Position numbers and translations under genes: made by a program. Under the pieces are notes generated by a model. The model saw nothing but the letters and a program-made list of their open reading frames with translations, had not been told where the DNA came from and ran no database searches. Below, piece by piece: positions 49,560-63,152 of a stretch of DNA of 64,000 bases. The number at the start of each line of letters is the position of its first letter. The first letter of the stretch is position 1. Origin of the DNA: Punica granatum (taxonomy: Eukaryota; Streptophyta; Magnoliopsida; Myrtales; Lythraceae); NCBI RefSeq assembly GCF_007655135.1, contig NC_045130.1, positions 39,800,605 to 39,864,604 on the forward strand. The letters run 5' to 3'.

Positions 49560-50231
49560 TATCCGCCTTCTGTCTCGGGAAACGCTCACGCCCTCTCTCT
49601 CGGTGAAAAAGCCCAGCCCAGCCCAGTCCACCTTTTTCTTTTTCCTCTTTTTTTTTTTCTTTTATTAAGTAATTATTTATTTTGCCAGGTACTGGCAGCA
49701 GAGAGAGGCTTTCCTTTTTTTTTCTTTTCCCTCTTCCGTCTGAAGCTTCACCGTCTGCTCCTTCTGAGCTCTTCAGTGCTCTCTCACCTCTTTCTCTCTC
49801 TTCACTGCCCCTCGGCGTTCTTTGATCTGCAACTGCAACAGCAGCTTCTTCCGGCCCCTGCAGCTGCGGAACTGCCGCCCAGCTGAACTGAAAGAGGTTC
49901 ATTCGATTCCCATCTCTCTGAGTCTGGCCTACTCAGTGAATTGTATTTGATATTTCCGTATCTATGGAGGAGCAGCTGAAGTTCATCTCCTCCATTCCGG
50001 AATTTAGACAATCGGATTCCTCATTCTGCACTGCCTTATTCTATGCCTTTTCTTTTTCTTTTTCTTTTTCTTTTTTGGTTGTTGGGGGAAGACGATCATC
50101 TGTGATTAATGCGCAGCTTAAGTCCGTTCCCTGGAAATCGTTTCGTTTCAGCTTAGTTTGTCATGAATGGTAGAACGCATTTTTGGCAGGATATATGATA
50201 ATTGTGGCTGCCTGGGCATCCGTGACAGAGA
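49560..50231 (+). promoter_or_regulatory. EMF2 promoter-proximal region and 5' leader
   Basis: A CT-rich region upstream of the EMF2 start. It contains an upstream ATG at 49964 with a 69-codon frame ending at about 50173 and a (TTTTC)n run at about 50046-50076. A TTTTTGGCAG acceptor-like site near 50190 suggests a leader intron, common in this family. Transcript ends cannot be fixed from sequence. Confidence 0.5.
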
Positions 50232-53200
50232 ATGCCAGGAATTGCTTTAGTAGCCCGTGATACCACGTATGTTCTCCTTAAACTCCTCCTCCTCTTCTTC
50301 TTCTTCTTCTTTTCCTTCCCATCTTCTTAATCTATATTTTGAGGCTCTAGGATGTAGATATAAATGCTGATCAGAACATTACGGCGGCGACAACTGTAGA
50401 GCTTCACTCTGTTATGCTTAGCATCAATTTGCATATTTGATTTCGTTGGGTCATCACTAGTGTACAAAGCAGGACTTGCCCTTCTAATTCTAGGTTTTAT
50501 TTCAATCATAGTTGTAACTAGACAACCTCGTCTCTCATAGATGTATCTTTTTTATCTTACTGAACTAGGCGGTGTGCAATCATTGAAGGGATTCTGATTT
50601 CGATTATTTGGCTGAATTCCTGAATGCTACAGTGGCATATACTATTTATACGCTGACGCTTTTGCTGGGCAAAGGTGATAGCCTTAGAGAAGGGGGCAGC
50701 TTACATTGTTTGCCGGAAATTATTTTTCACGTCATAGTAGATTGCATTTGGCATCACATTTGAAGATTGTAGCAGTTGGAGCTTTCTAGACTCTTTCATC
50801 TTCCTTGTCATCTTACTTGCATTTTGGTTCCCTCTTTGTTTGTGTATCGTGCTTTGCAGCCTCTTGTTGCTTTTTAATGGAACTTGTTATTTATCATTCA
50901 AAAGTTAATAGGTATTTACACTCCTGACTAATAACATCACGTCTTGTCTTTACAGCCATCCGAGAAGCGCGGATGAAATGTGTCGTCAAGAGTCTCATGT
51001 GCATTTGTCTGCAGAAGAGGAGCTTGCTGCTGAAGACAGCCTCTCTGTCTATTGCAAACCTGTAGAACTATACAACATTCTTCAGCGCCGTACTTTTAAA
51101 AATGTACTTGGATCTAACTGAGCTCTACTAAATAAAATGGTGACCAGAATTGATTTTTACTTATGGCTCATATGACCCTTTAGGTAGACAATCTGTTTTA
51201 GAAAATCTTGGTGGTCATTGCCATGAATATATATATATATATTCTATATTTGTGAATGTATGATTGGATTCTATTTGATTTCAAGAGAAAAGCAAAATGA
51301 AAGAATAGGCAATCAAATTACTATCGTGATGAATTATGTTCTTTATTTCTTTCTATTGATTTTAATACTTCTTGCTTATGTGCTATGCTTTCTCCTTTGT
51401 TTATTTTTCTGAAAACCTTTGATTTTCTTTTGAAGCCATCATTCCTTCAAAGATGTTTGGGCTACAAGATACAGGCAAAACACAAAAGGAGGTGAGACAT
51501 AATAGGACATTTGGAACCGTAATAATATTCTGCTTATCTATTATTATGGCTGGCTCCTCGTTAGATTTTGGGTTTGATTTGCTACCAGGAGATGCTGATT
51601 GTGCCGGTTCTGGTCATGTCTGCAGAATAAGAATGTCAATTGCTCTCTCGGGAACTATGGTTCAAGGCATACAATCGCAGAGTCTGTTTCCTCTGTATGT
51701 CTTTTTGGCAAGAGTAGAATCTGACGTTTCCAATGCAGAGGTAGGCATGCAGCTGTCTCATTTTTTTGATTGGTTGCTCGTTTATTCTAGCCTTATAATA
51801 TCACTTTTCTGATGCAAAGAGGAGGCAGTATATGCAAAAATGTGGTTCTTCTGATGTAGTTTCTTCTACTTTTACCTTGTTAAAGTACTCTGCAGTATAT
51901 CGCTACAGTCGTGCGTGTCTCTTGACCAGTTTCATGGGAGCTGAGGGTCATCCCAAAAGTCAAGCAACTTTTATTCTCCCAGAAATCAATAAGCTTGAAT
52001 TGGAGGCCAAATCAGGCTCACTTGCCATCGTTCTACTTTGCCAAGGTACTTCTCATAGATGGAGTGTTATCTGTGCTTAAGATTCTATTCTATTGAATAT
52101 CTGAATGTACTCTGCTGTTGAAAATTCTTCATGCAGCTGGAACTGAAAGATCTTTCTGTGATTTGGCCAAATCTCAACAGGATCTGATATCTTTCACACG
52201 TAAGATAAATTCTTGCGCAGAAATATATATCATACACAAAAGTACTCGATAAAGAATCATTTACAGTAGTGAGGTATTTTTGTAATTATCAGTGTGGTAT
52301 CAGGGGAAAAATGTGCAGTTTATTAGCAAATTTTATCCTCTCCTTCTGAGGTTGAATATATGCCTTATAATAGTCTAATTAATTTAACAAATTTCATTGC
52401 ATTAGAATTTTCTGTTATTTCTTCATTTCTTTAGTGACTTATGAATTTAGTACTATACTTCCTGAGAAGCAGTAATTTGAAGGCTATATTCTTTTATGAT
52501 CCAACTTAAATTTGCTAAATTTTCTTGCTTGCAGGAAATGTGGGAGGATACTGTGCTTTGGGAAGTATTCCGATGGAATCAGTTTATTTATCATGGGAGA
52601 AGTCCCGGAATTTGAGTTTAGGACAAAGAGCGGAGGTCACATTTTGTGTTGACATGCGCTCGTGCATAATAAAGGTATTATTTTTGTTCTAAGAGTTCGT
52701 GTGGTTTCATAATGCAGAGTCAATGGTTCCGGCCTGTGTATTAGGAAAAGAGCAGATGATAATGTTGGAGTGCATGATTATCTGTTGTCTATTTTGTCAT
52801 GAAACATTTTTGGGAGAGCTGCGTGTGTGTAATTGACTAGAATTTGTCTCCCAGATTAGTTTAGGATATGACAGACAAATTCTGGTCAACTACATGGATG
52901 CAGCACTCCAGGAACTGTTGTTCGTGATCCCTTTTGCCCGTCATACCTGTCCCAACTTTTCCCATACATAGTTGGAGATGTTGATCTCCTTTTGTGAATG
53001 ATTATGCATACATGAATGTAATTGCAGTATTTGCCTTATTATCTTTGCAGCTAGGTACTTTAACTGAAGATAAACACATTTTTGTTGAAGTTCCAAAAAA
53101 TTCTGAGGCTCTGGTTTGTTTCTCTTCTCTATGTCTGCTTCATTTCTTATTCACTTATAATGTAATCAATTTGAAGATGTCTTTGATTCAATTATTGGCT

Positions 53201-56200
53201 TTTGCAGAGCGCACAGCGGCAGATACGGGTCGTTGTTTGTGCTGAAGAGGTTGGAGCTAAGGAAAAATCTCCTTACAGTTCATACATTTGCAATGAAATT
53301 ACATCCTCCTCATTATCTAATATAATATGGTAAGCTTTGATAGGAAAACTTGTATTTCGGATATAATCGAATTATTTGGATAATATACACCTGTCAATCA
53401 TGTAGTGCTGATGGGAAAAGAAAACCACACAATGTAACCTGTGCTTCATTTTGACAGAATTTTATTCTCTTATCATTTGCGTTTATCCAATTAATCAACT
53501 CTAGCTATTAGTTTCTCAAAAGCTGTTATGGTTTATTAAAGCCGGCTTTCCTGTGGATCTATGTGCTTGCTGCTTCTATGTCTAACTGGTTATTATTTGC
53601 TTGCATGTGTTAGTGTTAGGGCTGGAAATGTCATTTTCAACTACAAATACTACAGCAATAAGTTGCAACAAACTGAAGGTATGTTTGTTTCTTCTCACTG
53701 GATAGATCATAACAGGTCAAAAATTATTGGAGAAAATGAAAGTCGCTTGCCTAAACATGCAGATTCAACTGTGAAATGCTCTACATGCCTAAACAGCTGT
53801 TTCAACAGATGCATGCCTCAAATTGTAGAAATAGTTCCTGTGCATATTGTGATCTTAACTTATTCTGCATCGAGAAGTATACATTACCAAATTAGCAATG
53901 TTCTGGCATTGAAATCTAGTTTGCTTTTTTGCTTTTTGTGCTTTAACTCCCAGAATTTTTCATTTCCAGCAGAATGTGGTTAGTTCTCTGTTGCCATGGT
54001 AAAACACTTTAGTATATGGCAAAGTGCTAGAGATCCTCAGATGCAATAACTCTGGAAAAGAAGCATATTGCACAGAGTCCTTAACTCTTTTATAATTTTC
54101 TAATTGTATAAGACATATGCATGCCTTAGCAATGACGATCTTTTTTGTTTTTCAGTAACCGAAGATTTCACCTGTCCTTTCTGTTTGGTAAAATGCGCAA
54201 GCTTCAAGGTATCAAATTTTCCTAATTCCTTAAAACATATATAGACTTGTATATGGAATTATATTATGAACATGTATCATTCACACTTGTTCAACAGGGC
54301 CTGAGATATCATTTGTCCTCATCACATGATCTCTTCAATTTTGAGTTTTGGGTTGGTAAACTTCTGAATTCTCTTATCAAATTCCGGAAGAATTTGCTAA
54401 TCTGGGCAAGTATTGAACTACTGAAATTTACCCAGGTAACTGAAGACTATCAGGCCGTAAATGTATCTGTGCGAGCCGATATGTGGATGTCTGAGGTGAC
54501 GTCTTTTTTTGTTTTCTTAGAGTCAATCTTTTTCTATCTAAGTCCTGCTAAACTATCAAAAAGGTTATAAATAGAGAGGCTTGTTGGGGGTGGGGCGGTG
54601 GGGGACTGACGCTGTAAAAGTAATGTCTCACAGGCGTTCTTGAAATCTTGGATAAACTAAAATAAACAAAACGAAAATGAAATATTAGGCAACTGCATTG
54701 TTTTGACAGGAAGATCACTTGTAAATATAATAATATACAAGATCAGTTTAGTGATTGAAGCTGTTCATAATCAGTTAATTTTGCTATTGATATTGTGACA
54801 ATCTGCTTTCATACTTCCAATATGTGGTGCAGCATATAATAATCAAGTTCATGTAATCATAGTATTGAAGAAACTAATTGGCACACATCTTCTGCTTAGG
54901 TTGTTGCAGATTGTATGGATCCGAAGCTCCAAACCGTTTTCTTTTGGTGAGATATCTTTAATTTTCAATTACTTGGACCAATTTTGGCCAAAGAAAAAAA
55001 AAATTACTAGGACAAATTTGTTCCTATAGTAATCCTCCGGATTAACTTTTCAGAATATCTGGAATGAAATATTGGACCTGTGTCTCCATGTGCAGCTCAA
55101 AGCCTTTAAAACGTAGAAGATCAATAAATCGGATTGCTAAGCATGTTCATCCTCTTTTCTTGGAGTCAGAGTTGCGAACTGGTGTCTGTGATCTTCTGAA
55201 CAGGGCAGATGGTATGCATTATTTTCATCTTATATCTATTGTAAGATGGATGCTGGCCACTCAGAGTTCATGGAACTGAGCTCATGTCGAAAATAGAATT
55301 TGGACCAAGTTTTCTTATTGTGTTTGGATTCGCAACAATTTTCAACTCAACTCAACTCCACTTATCTTCAATTCAACATCACAATCATGACTTTTTTTTA
55401 TTTTTTAAATATTTTTAACCATTCAATTCAATTTTTAATATTAAATTCTCTCAACTATTCATTACTTTTTCACAATTCAACAACACAATCATTACTTAAT
55501 CATTATTTTCTCTCAATTATTTATTATTTTTTCACACTTTTTCTCATAATTCAACAATACAATCATTACAAACCAATTAAAATCAAAACTCAACTCAACT
55601 CAACTCTCAATCCAAACACTTAAAACTCTGAATATTCTTTTTTTTTTCACAGTGCTCTCTCTGATGGAATTGATTCGGCATTCTAAATCATTTGGACAGA
55701 AAATTACTAGGAATTTTTTCTTGAGCTAGAAACTTGCATATTATGAAACAAGAAGTTTTCCCTTCGATACATGAACTTTTTCCCAAGTATCTCTTGTCCA
55801 GATAACTCAATATGTTCTCAGATAAATCTGTAGGTGTACAATATGAATTTTACCATGCTGAGCGCTGCTTTTACTTGAACTTCTGGAGTTCATTATTCAA
55901 CCTTGTCTTTTATGCAGATGCTCATTCTAGCAGAGGTGATAAGGCTCGCATGTCCGGTATGAGCAACTCCTAGTTAAATGCCTGAACGGGTTCAGCCCTC
56001 TGAACGTCTCACAGGAGCCTTTTTCTTTTTTTTTTTTGGTTACAGGTGTTGCAAGTGCCACTGGACAATCATATGCTGATACTGAATGTGTTCAATCAGT
56101 ATTTGCAAATAATCTTGCACCCTCTGCCATGTTGCAATTTGCAAAAACAAGAAAGTTATCTTTCGAGCGCTCTGAGCCAAGAAAGTGTGTTCCCTCTCCT

Positions 56201-57945
56201 CTTCATGATGTAGAGCTTGATCACATTCAACTCTTAATATAATTACCTGTTATATTGTTTGAACGATGTTCTTTAAAAGAGATAAGTCATGATCCTGGCA
56301 GAACCAATCAATAATGTCGAGGAATCTTAATTATATGAGTGCATGAAAAAATTTTATTTATTTGGGCCTATGGGAAATTTTGTTGCCTGAGTTTTAGTTC
56401 GTTGAGCTTAACAGTGGGTTTTCGCATTAAAATTGTGTGGTGAATGATATCACTCCACTCCCTTCCTAACCAAAACACTCGTCTTTATTTTTTCAGTCGT
56501 CTTCTCCTCCAGAAACGGCAGTTTTTTCACTCCCATAGAGCACAGGTGACCAGATGATCCTGATTATCAATGATTTCCCTTCTCTGCTTCTGTGGGAATG
56601 TTGTACTAATACTGTTATATTTGTCCTTTTGTGCTACAAGCCAATGGCGCTGGAGCAAGTTATGTCTGATCGAGACAGTGAGGATGAGGTGGATGATGAT
56701 GTTGCTGATTTTGAAGATCGCAGAGTATGTTATCACTAGTTTAAGTTCCCCTTTCACATTTTAGCCTTCCACATGGAAATTTTTTATGTTTCATGGATAT
56801 TCTTGACTTTCATTCCATCTGCTTAATTTGCCTTCCCTTGAATAATTCCATTTTTATTTTTCTTTGTCAAGTCTGGTCATCCCAATGTATTAATTTTGTA
56901 CTCTATTCCTTCTCGTTGACATAAAGGAGCGAATTTAGTTTTTTTCTTTTTTCAATTTTTAGTTCCATCTTTATGTATTGGTTCCTCCAAATCATCTTCT
57001 CGATCTTCCTTTGAGATGACCCGGGCATAATAATTACCTTTTTTTTTTCCCCTGATAGATGCTTGATGACTTTGTGGATGTGACCAAGGACGAGAAGCAA
57101 ATGATGCATCTGTGGAACTCCTTTGTGAGGAAGCAGAGGTTTTATATGTTTACTTTCTTTTACATTTATTTCTTCTGCTTCATGGTCACTACGTCTTTGC
57201 TCTCTCCACATGTTGGAGCTCCTTGTGATTTCTAATTATATTCCTGAAACCCAAGCTAATGGAATGGCATTCTGCACCCAAGAGTGTCAAAGTCTTTTAG
57301 TCATGCATACTGGAATTACGAAGTAGTTTCTGAATGCTGCTAACAGCATAATGTATTGCAAAGCTATTGACGTGCTCTATCATCATCTGTGAGTATTTTA
57401 GGTGATTAATTGATAACGTGTGGATCTATTGATGCCGCATCTCATTTTCCTCTTAAATATTTCTCATTTCTTTCTGTAATTGTTGCCCGTCTTACTGAGA
57501 GCATTATCCTTAATCCTTTTTATCATAAAAAACAGGGTGCTGGCAGATGGTCATATTCCTTGGGCATGTGAAGCCTTTTCAAGATTGCACGGTCACGACC
57601 TTGTCAGAGCCCCAGCCCTTTTCTGGTATCTAATTCATATATTTATTGAGCTCCCTGAGAACTTCCTCTTTCACATATTTAACTTGGGGCATATTTAAAC
57701 TTTGAAAAAAAAAAAAAAAACACTAGAGACGTGACCGGGCAGTCATGGTGTATGCTGTATTAATTTGAAGATTTTATTGGAGTAGTTGGTTAAAAATCCT
57801 TTTCTTTGTGGATAATGGCAGGTGTTGGAGATTGTTTATGATAAAACTATGGAATCATGGTCTGCTTGACGCCCGTACCATGAACAACTGTAACATCATC
57901 CTTGAACAGTTCCAGAATGAGGGCTCAGATCAAATGAAGAGCTAG
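50232..57945 (+). CDS. EMF2: Polycomb group protein EMBRYONIC FLOWER 2-like (VEFS-box, PRC2 subunit)
   Basis: Twenty-two phase-consistent exons give 633 residues (Arabidopsis EMF2 is about 631): 50232-50266, 50956-51103, 51436-51491, 51626-51740, 51886-52045, 52137-52199, 52535-52674, 53051-53113, 53208-53329, 53614-53678, 54156-54208, 54298-54351, 54436-54495, 54900-54946, 55096-55211, 55918-55956, 56046-56184, 56497-56545, 56641-56724, 57059-57138, 57536-57625, 57822-57945. It begins MPGIALVARD; EEELAAEDSLSVYCKPVELY is diagnostic. A C2H2 finger uses C329, C332, H345 and H350. The VEFS box (about 495-627) has the acidic SEDEVDDDVADFEDRR, then DFVDVTKDEKQMMHLWNSF and HIPWACEAF. EMF2 is the Su(z)12-type subunit of nuclear PRC2, which deposits H3K27me3 and represses flowering genes. 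VRN2/FIS2-type paralogues are less likely given the full EMF2 N-terminus. No lesion was seen. Confidence 0.95.
55320..55619. mobile_element. MITE-like element in EMF2 intron 15
   Basis: The 300-bp AT-rich block is bounded by an 11-bp perfect terminal inverted repeat (GTGTTTGGATT / AATCCAAACAC). CAACTCAACTC repeats are subterminal at both ends. A TTA lies near both edges but the TSD is not certain. It has no coding capacity, and the splice sites of intron 15 are outside it. Confidence 0.65.
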
Positions 57946-58849
57946 AGTTCGACATCGTGATTCCTTTCTCCAAGTCGCAAGACCGACTGGTGATGTTTGG
58001 GTCCAAACAAATCCCTTGAAACTGATTTTGGTGATGTGAGGTTTTTGGGGCTTTCCGGGTCACAAAGAAAGCCTATTAGGACTGTACTGTACTGCTGCAC
58101 TAACCACGGGCTCTTGCTCCTTCAAAGTAAATTGAGGAATCTTATTTATAGAACATGCCTATATACTTGTTGATGCAACTGGTTCCCGTCAATTATAATT
58201 GTCCAAAAAAGTCCTATTTGCCTGATATAAAAGTACTTGCTTGACCATCGTATTGGTTCAATGAGAACCACGAAGTTATTTGTACCTATATATATTGCAT
58301 TCTGCCATAAGAACAAAGAGTTTGAATGTTTATTATGAGTTTTAGCATTGAAAGGTTAAATTTGGTTTGAAAAGAATAAGCAGATTGGACGGGAGAAGTT
58401 ATTGGCCTCCTTTTGTCGTGCGAGATGCTTTAATTCCTTTACACCAACATGGTAAATCTCACTCAGCGCCTACCAAACAATTTGATTACTCTCAATAGAA
58501 ATCTGAAGTACAAAATGAGAGACTGCCTCAAATGGTACACATTGCTCTCGATTGGAATTCTTAAAAATGGTATTGTTTGATTTGCATACTGGGAGGCTTC
58601 GAGGCCAATAATAAAAGAATTTCAGACTGAATTTCCAAGCCATATATGGACTGGAGAGCACATTTGCTCAAATTAATCTGAGAATAGAATAAGAGTGGCA
58701 AACAAAAAATGAACCAATGCCACCACCTGACTCGAACTGTCAGCAGAAAAGCATTAACTAAAGTTGGTAACAGAGGGACAGAAGGCGAGTAGCTGATCAC
58801 AGGTGGTAAAGGGTGATGATCTCAAAAACTGATTTGGCAAGGGGAAGAG
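57946..58849. other. Convergent 3' regions of EMF2 and RABD2
   Basis: The stretch should hold both 3' UTRs, because the stop codons face each other 904 bases apart. No other gene or RNA was seen. Confidence 0.6.
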
Positions 58850-61199
58850 TCAGGACGAGCAGCATCCGCCCTTCTGATTCACAGGCTGCCCCTGCAGCCG
58901 CACTGTCGGAGGCTTTGCACCGTTCATCGATGGTTGACTCGCCATTCTGCAGCAACAGAGACAAGAGGCGATTGAGATAGCTCCAACAAGCACGATGGAC
59001 GAGACAGTAGAGCAAATGAAAATTTTCTTCTTATATAATGAGTGAGAGTCGGGATGGAGTCAGAATACATACCTACTCTTAATGTCAGCCACCATGGCCA
59101 TAAAAGCAGCCTCTACATTTGTAGCATCTTTAGCACTTGTCTCCATGAATGGGATGCCCATTTCATCTGCAAATTCCTTTACAAACCCCGAGAAGATTCA
59201 AACACGAGTGAACACAATCCCTTCGAGTAATCCAGCCGAACAAAAAGTAAGTGCAGGACTTAAGGTTACCTTTCCCGCATCATAAGAAACAGCTCTATTC
59301 GCGGTCATGTCACACTTGTTTCCAACAAGAAGCTTGTTGACATTATCACTCGCATATCTGTCGATCTCACTCAACCATTGCTTGACATTAGTGAAGCTCT
59401 CTTGGTCAGTGACATCATAAACTATCTGCCACAGTTAAGTTGCCATCATTAGAAGTTCTCTGAGCATAATATAGCAATGCAGATATGGAAAGATCAGGAC
59501 ATTGTAAGTCCTTACAATTATGCCATGAGCCCCACGATAGTAGCTACTTGTAATTGTTCTGAATCGTTCTTGCCCTGCAGTGTCCCACTTCAAAACCCAG
59601 AGAGAAGTAGAACAAGAAGAGGAATTCAATAACTATATAACCAGAAATAAGAAGAATAAAAATATGCAGCAGAGATTAGTAATTCAAGATCCAAGCATAG
59701 CATTGAAATACAGTGTGCAGATACAAAGTGATGAACATTATTTACATGAATTTTGCATCTTCAGATGTGCCCGTTCTAAGATGATTGTTTAAAGATAAAT
59801 GCATCTCCCAATTCCAGATAGTAAAGATACTTCTTTGATAGCCAGAATCTGATCAAGTTTCTTTGCCCTTAACAGACCAATTCCTGCATTAAGCTCAGGT
59901 AAACTGTAGGGAGAGAGGGGGAAAAACGAGTCTTACAATCTGAAGTTTAATGGTTTTCCCATCTTGCTCCACTGTGCGTATTTTCTACAGATGGAAAAAA
60001 AAGAAAAAGACAGAAGAAGATATTATCCATTAAGCTCAAGATTTTTAAATAGATTAACTTACCTGCATGAAGATTCTAAATGAAGATACAAGGTGCTTAC
60101 AAAGTCGACTCCAATTGTGCTAATGTAACTGTCCAAGTATGAGTCATCCTGAAATAGGACAAAAGTAAAAGCCTCAGTAAACAGCACATACATACAGCTG
60201 CATTCCCAAAACTAAGAAACTAATGGCAGCAATCTACACCTCTATTGTCATGGCCTAGACATACTAAGGTTATGATATTGTGTCTCATTCTTAATTTGGA
60301 TTAAATGACTACAAATGCAGGTAATCTTAATATCTTACGCATTATAGATGAGAAGAAAATCAGCTCAAGGCAGTGGAAACAGTCAAATATAGATGTTCAT
60401 TGATTACTCCTGACATCCTTTTACGTTTAGTAAATTGTGTAAATGGCGATACGAGAAAGCAAAGTTTTCTACTCGTTAGTGAAGTTAAGTATTATATATG
60501 TACCATATAAAGAGCAGAAATTCTAACCAAATTCGGTGAATGCTGTTACTTTCATTTGAAAAAGTGCCACAATGCATGTTGATAAACTGGAAATGAACTA
60601 GGAAGGCTAGGAGGACAAAGAAAGACAATCCCATCTGAACCAATTTAGACTTACAGCAAATCTCAAAAGAAGGCATGACTTTCCAACTCCGGAATCGCCA
60701 ATGAGCAACAGCTTGAACAAATAGTCGCTGCATACATACATAGACACAGAGAGGCTATAGATTACGCAACGATTGGATTGGAAAGCCATAGGTAACGACT
60801 TAATTTGGTTGAGAAGCAGCATTTTCTTAGAGAGGGAAGATTTGCATCCGTTGCAGCATCAGCAAAAACAAATTGTCATTCTCAGTCAGGACCCGATGCT
60901 CAAAAACAAGGCAAGAGACGTCACTGACATTGAAGCGAACAGCTGAACCTCTCATCATTAAACGGAAAAAAAAGGTACATTTTTTTTCTCGCAAGAGAAA
61001 TCGGATCGAATAGTTTAGAAATCAGTAAGCAGAAGAGGATTCGTAACGGCCGATAGCTCATGGGAAGAATGCCGCCCGCGCACTAAGAGGAAAGGCAGAG
61101 AAGAAATCAAGCTTCATATAAATCGTTGACATTCTAGCTCAATCACAATAATTAATGCTCCTCCGAAGGCAACGAAGAGGCTTACTATTCAGGATTCAT
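58850..61199 (-). CDS. RABD2: Rab1-type small GTPase, RABD2 subfamily
   Basis: Eight exons (61186-61199, 60655-60727, 60101-60148, 59937-59984, 59516-59587, 59270-59425, 59073-59176, 58850-58946) encode 203 residues. All G motifs are intact: P-loop GDSGVGKS (15-22), switch I Thr40, WDTAGQ (62-67), NKCD (121-124) and ETSAK (149-153). The C-terminus ends GGCCSS, with Cys for geranylgeranylation. The start [16 protein letters not shown] and the tail [15 protein letters not shown] fit RABD2/Rab1 rather than RABD1, which starts MSNEYD in Arabidopsis. Rab1 GTPases tether and fuse ER-derived vesicles at the Golgi. The first coding exon is only 14 nt and its last two bases complete a Tyr codon in exon 2. 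A CT-rich leader precedes the ATG in gene sense. Confidence 0.95.
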
Positions 61200-61349
61200 G
61201 GCGGCGGTGGAACGGTGGAAGGAAGGATCGATCGATCGGAGCGACCGTGACTCGACAGGTCCAGCAGCTCGCGAGAGAGAGAGGAGAATGCGAAGAAGAG
61301 AAGGAAGGAAGAGGAAGATGGAAAAGGATGTGGAATCTGAAGAAGAAGA

Positions 61350-61392
<43 letters not shown>

Positions 61393-63152
61393 AGGGGAAA
61401 GGACAAGAATTGGCCATCGCCATCGCTATCGGTGGGCTTTTCATGGACAGTGGGCCCACACGCCTTCCCGCCATGGCCTTTTTTGACCCACCAAATCATC
61501 GAATCTCAATACAAATTACAAATTACTGTAGAATAAAATACAATTTTTTTTAAAAAAAAAAGAAGTTAGATTTTTTGGTTAAAAAAAGGGGGGATTGGAA
61601 GGATTGGCGGTGTGATCAATTATGGGCCCCGCCCCGCCCCGCCCCGCCATCCATCCAAGCCCTTTATCAGTTTGGCCCATTCCCTCCAATATTCATGAAT
61701 ATCCTAATTACAAATGCAATGCAAGCACCGTGGCCCTTTTGAGTCTATCTATCTACCCTGCTCTGGTCTTATCGGCATGCCGGTGGTGACAATCCTAAAG
61801 TATGAGGCGATTTTCTTACACGATAATGAAGATTTCTTCGTGAAATCAATGGTTCCAGGAGCAGATTCGATCAGAGGGAAAAAAAAAAAAAGGATCAATC
61901 CTCCTCCCTCCACTGTGCAGTACAGGCATATGTATATTCCCATGTTATATTACAATACCGCCTACCCACGAGCTAGCTAGTTGCATGATGAGGATGTGCA
62001 TAAGCAGTACTCTTTACTAGTCGAAGTCGCATCGTGTCATTTGTCCGATGAATGTATTACTCATTACAGATGGCCCGATTCACGCTTCGTTAAGTTTTGT
62101 GGAAGTAAACTATCTCCTATAGGATAACACTAAGTAATATATATATATATATATATATATATATCTTCTTCTTCTTTTTATTCGTGGCAACGTCAACGTG
62201 AAAAAGATATACAAATTAAAAATTAATTGCAATTTCTGTGACAGTAATAAGTGTGTGGGTCATTTGTGGAACGAGACTAGATCGAATTAATATGAACTGC
62301 GGAACATTTGAGCATGAATGCTTGGCAAGTTTAATATACAAACTTGAATTCAATGCGGAACGTTGAACATTAAGATGATGAATGTGGGACATTACAAGAG
62401 GGATGACATTTTTTATTATCAAATTCTCTGGAATTTAAACATATGGAACAATAATCTCATCTAGTTAAATGTAGGCTCACTCGGATTACTCATTGAAGTT
62501 TATATTTTACTTCTAGATACAATTATCTATATTAAGAAACTAATGAATAATGTGGTAAAGTTAGCTATCATTTCTGGAAGTTAAAATGAATTGCGTTATT
62601 TAAACAGGCATTTACAAAAGAAAGACACCAATATTTTTCTTTTTCTTTTTCTTTTTCTTTTACCTGTAGAAGAAAGACACCGGTATCTTAACGGTGTAAA
62701 TTCTGGGGTTAAAATTCAACCAAAAAAAAAATAATTGGGGGTTAAATGAGGACTGGCATGGTTCCATGAGCCGCCCGTGAAGTTTGTGATTCCATAGGCA
62801 CAGGGAGTGTACGATATAAAAATCCAACCATAGATTTATGAATTAGTTACGCACAGCTTACACCAACAAGTAATAATTAATCGGAGATCACATAATATAT
62901 ATAAAGCTCGATCATTCCATCGACTTCCACTCCTAACTACCACTTAATTGTAAGACAGAAGAAAAAACGAGCACCAGTTCTCTAAGAATCGAAATGGAAA
63001 ACAATCTCTAGCAGTCGCATTAATTTATTCTATCCATCGGAAGATAATATATATATATATATATGTGTGTAACGTAATTGCATTTTTTTTTTCTTGCTAG
63101 CATGAATATCATCCACCACATCCATCATATCATATCATATCACGTATTTTTA
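61200..63152. other. RABD2 5' region and spacer
   Basis: A (GA)n/(GAA)n tract at about 61340-61387 is probably in the RABD2 promoter or leader. Further right are a (GCCCC)n run, (TA)n at about 62138-62164 and (TTTTTC)n at about 62635-62660. No coding gene is supported. Confidence 0.6.
61625..61648. repeat. (GCCCC)n short tandem repeat
   Basis: Four to five GCCCC units following GGGCCC, an unusual GC-rich spot in AT-rich sequence. Confidence 0.85.

Noticed and set aside
49537..49902. 121-codon minus-strand frame in the EMF2 leader
   Set aside because: CT-rich leader read backwards gives Lys/Glu/Arg-rich shadow protein.
61198..61536. 112-codon plus-strand frame starting at the same CATG as RABD2
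   Set aside because: Arises from the palindromic CATG and a GA tract; the protein is Arg-Glu repeat sequence.
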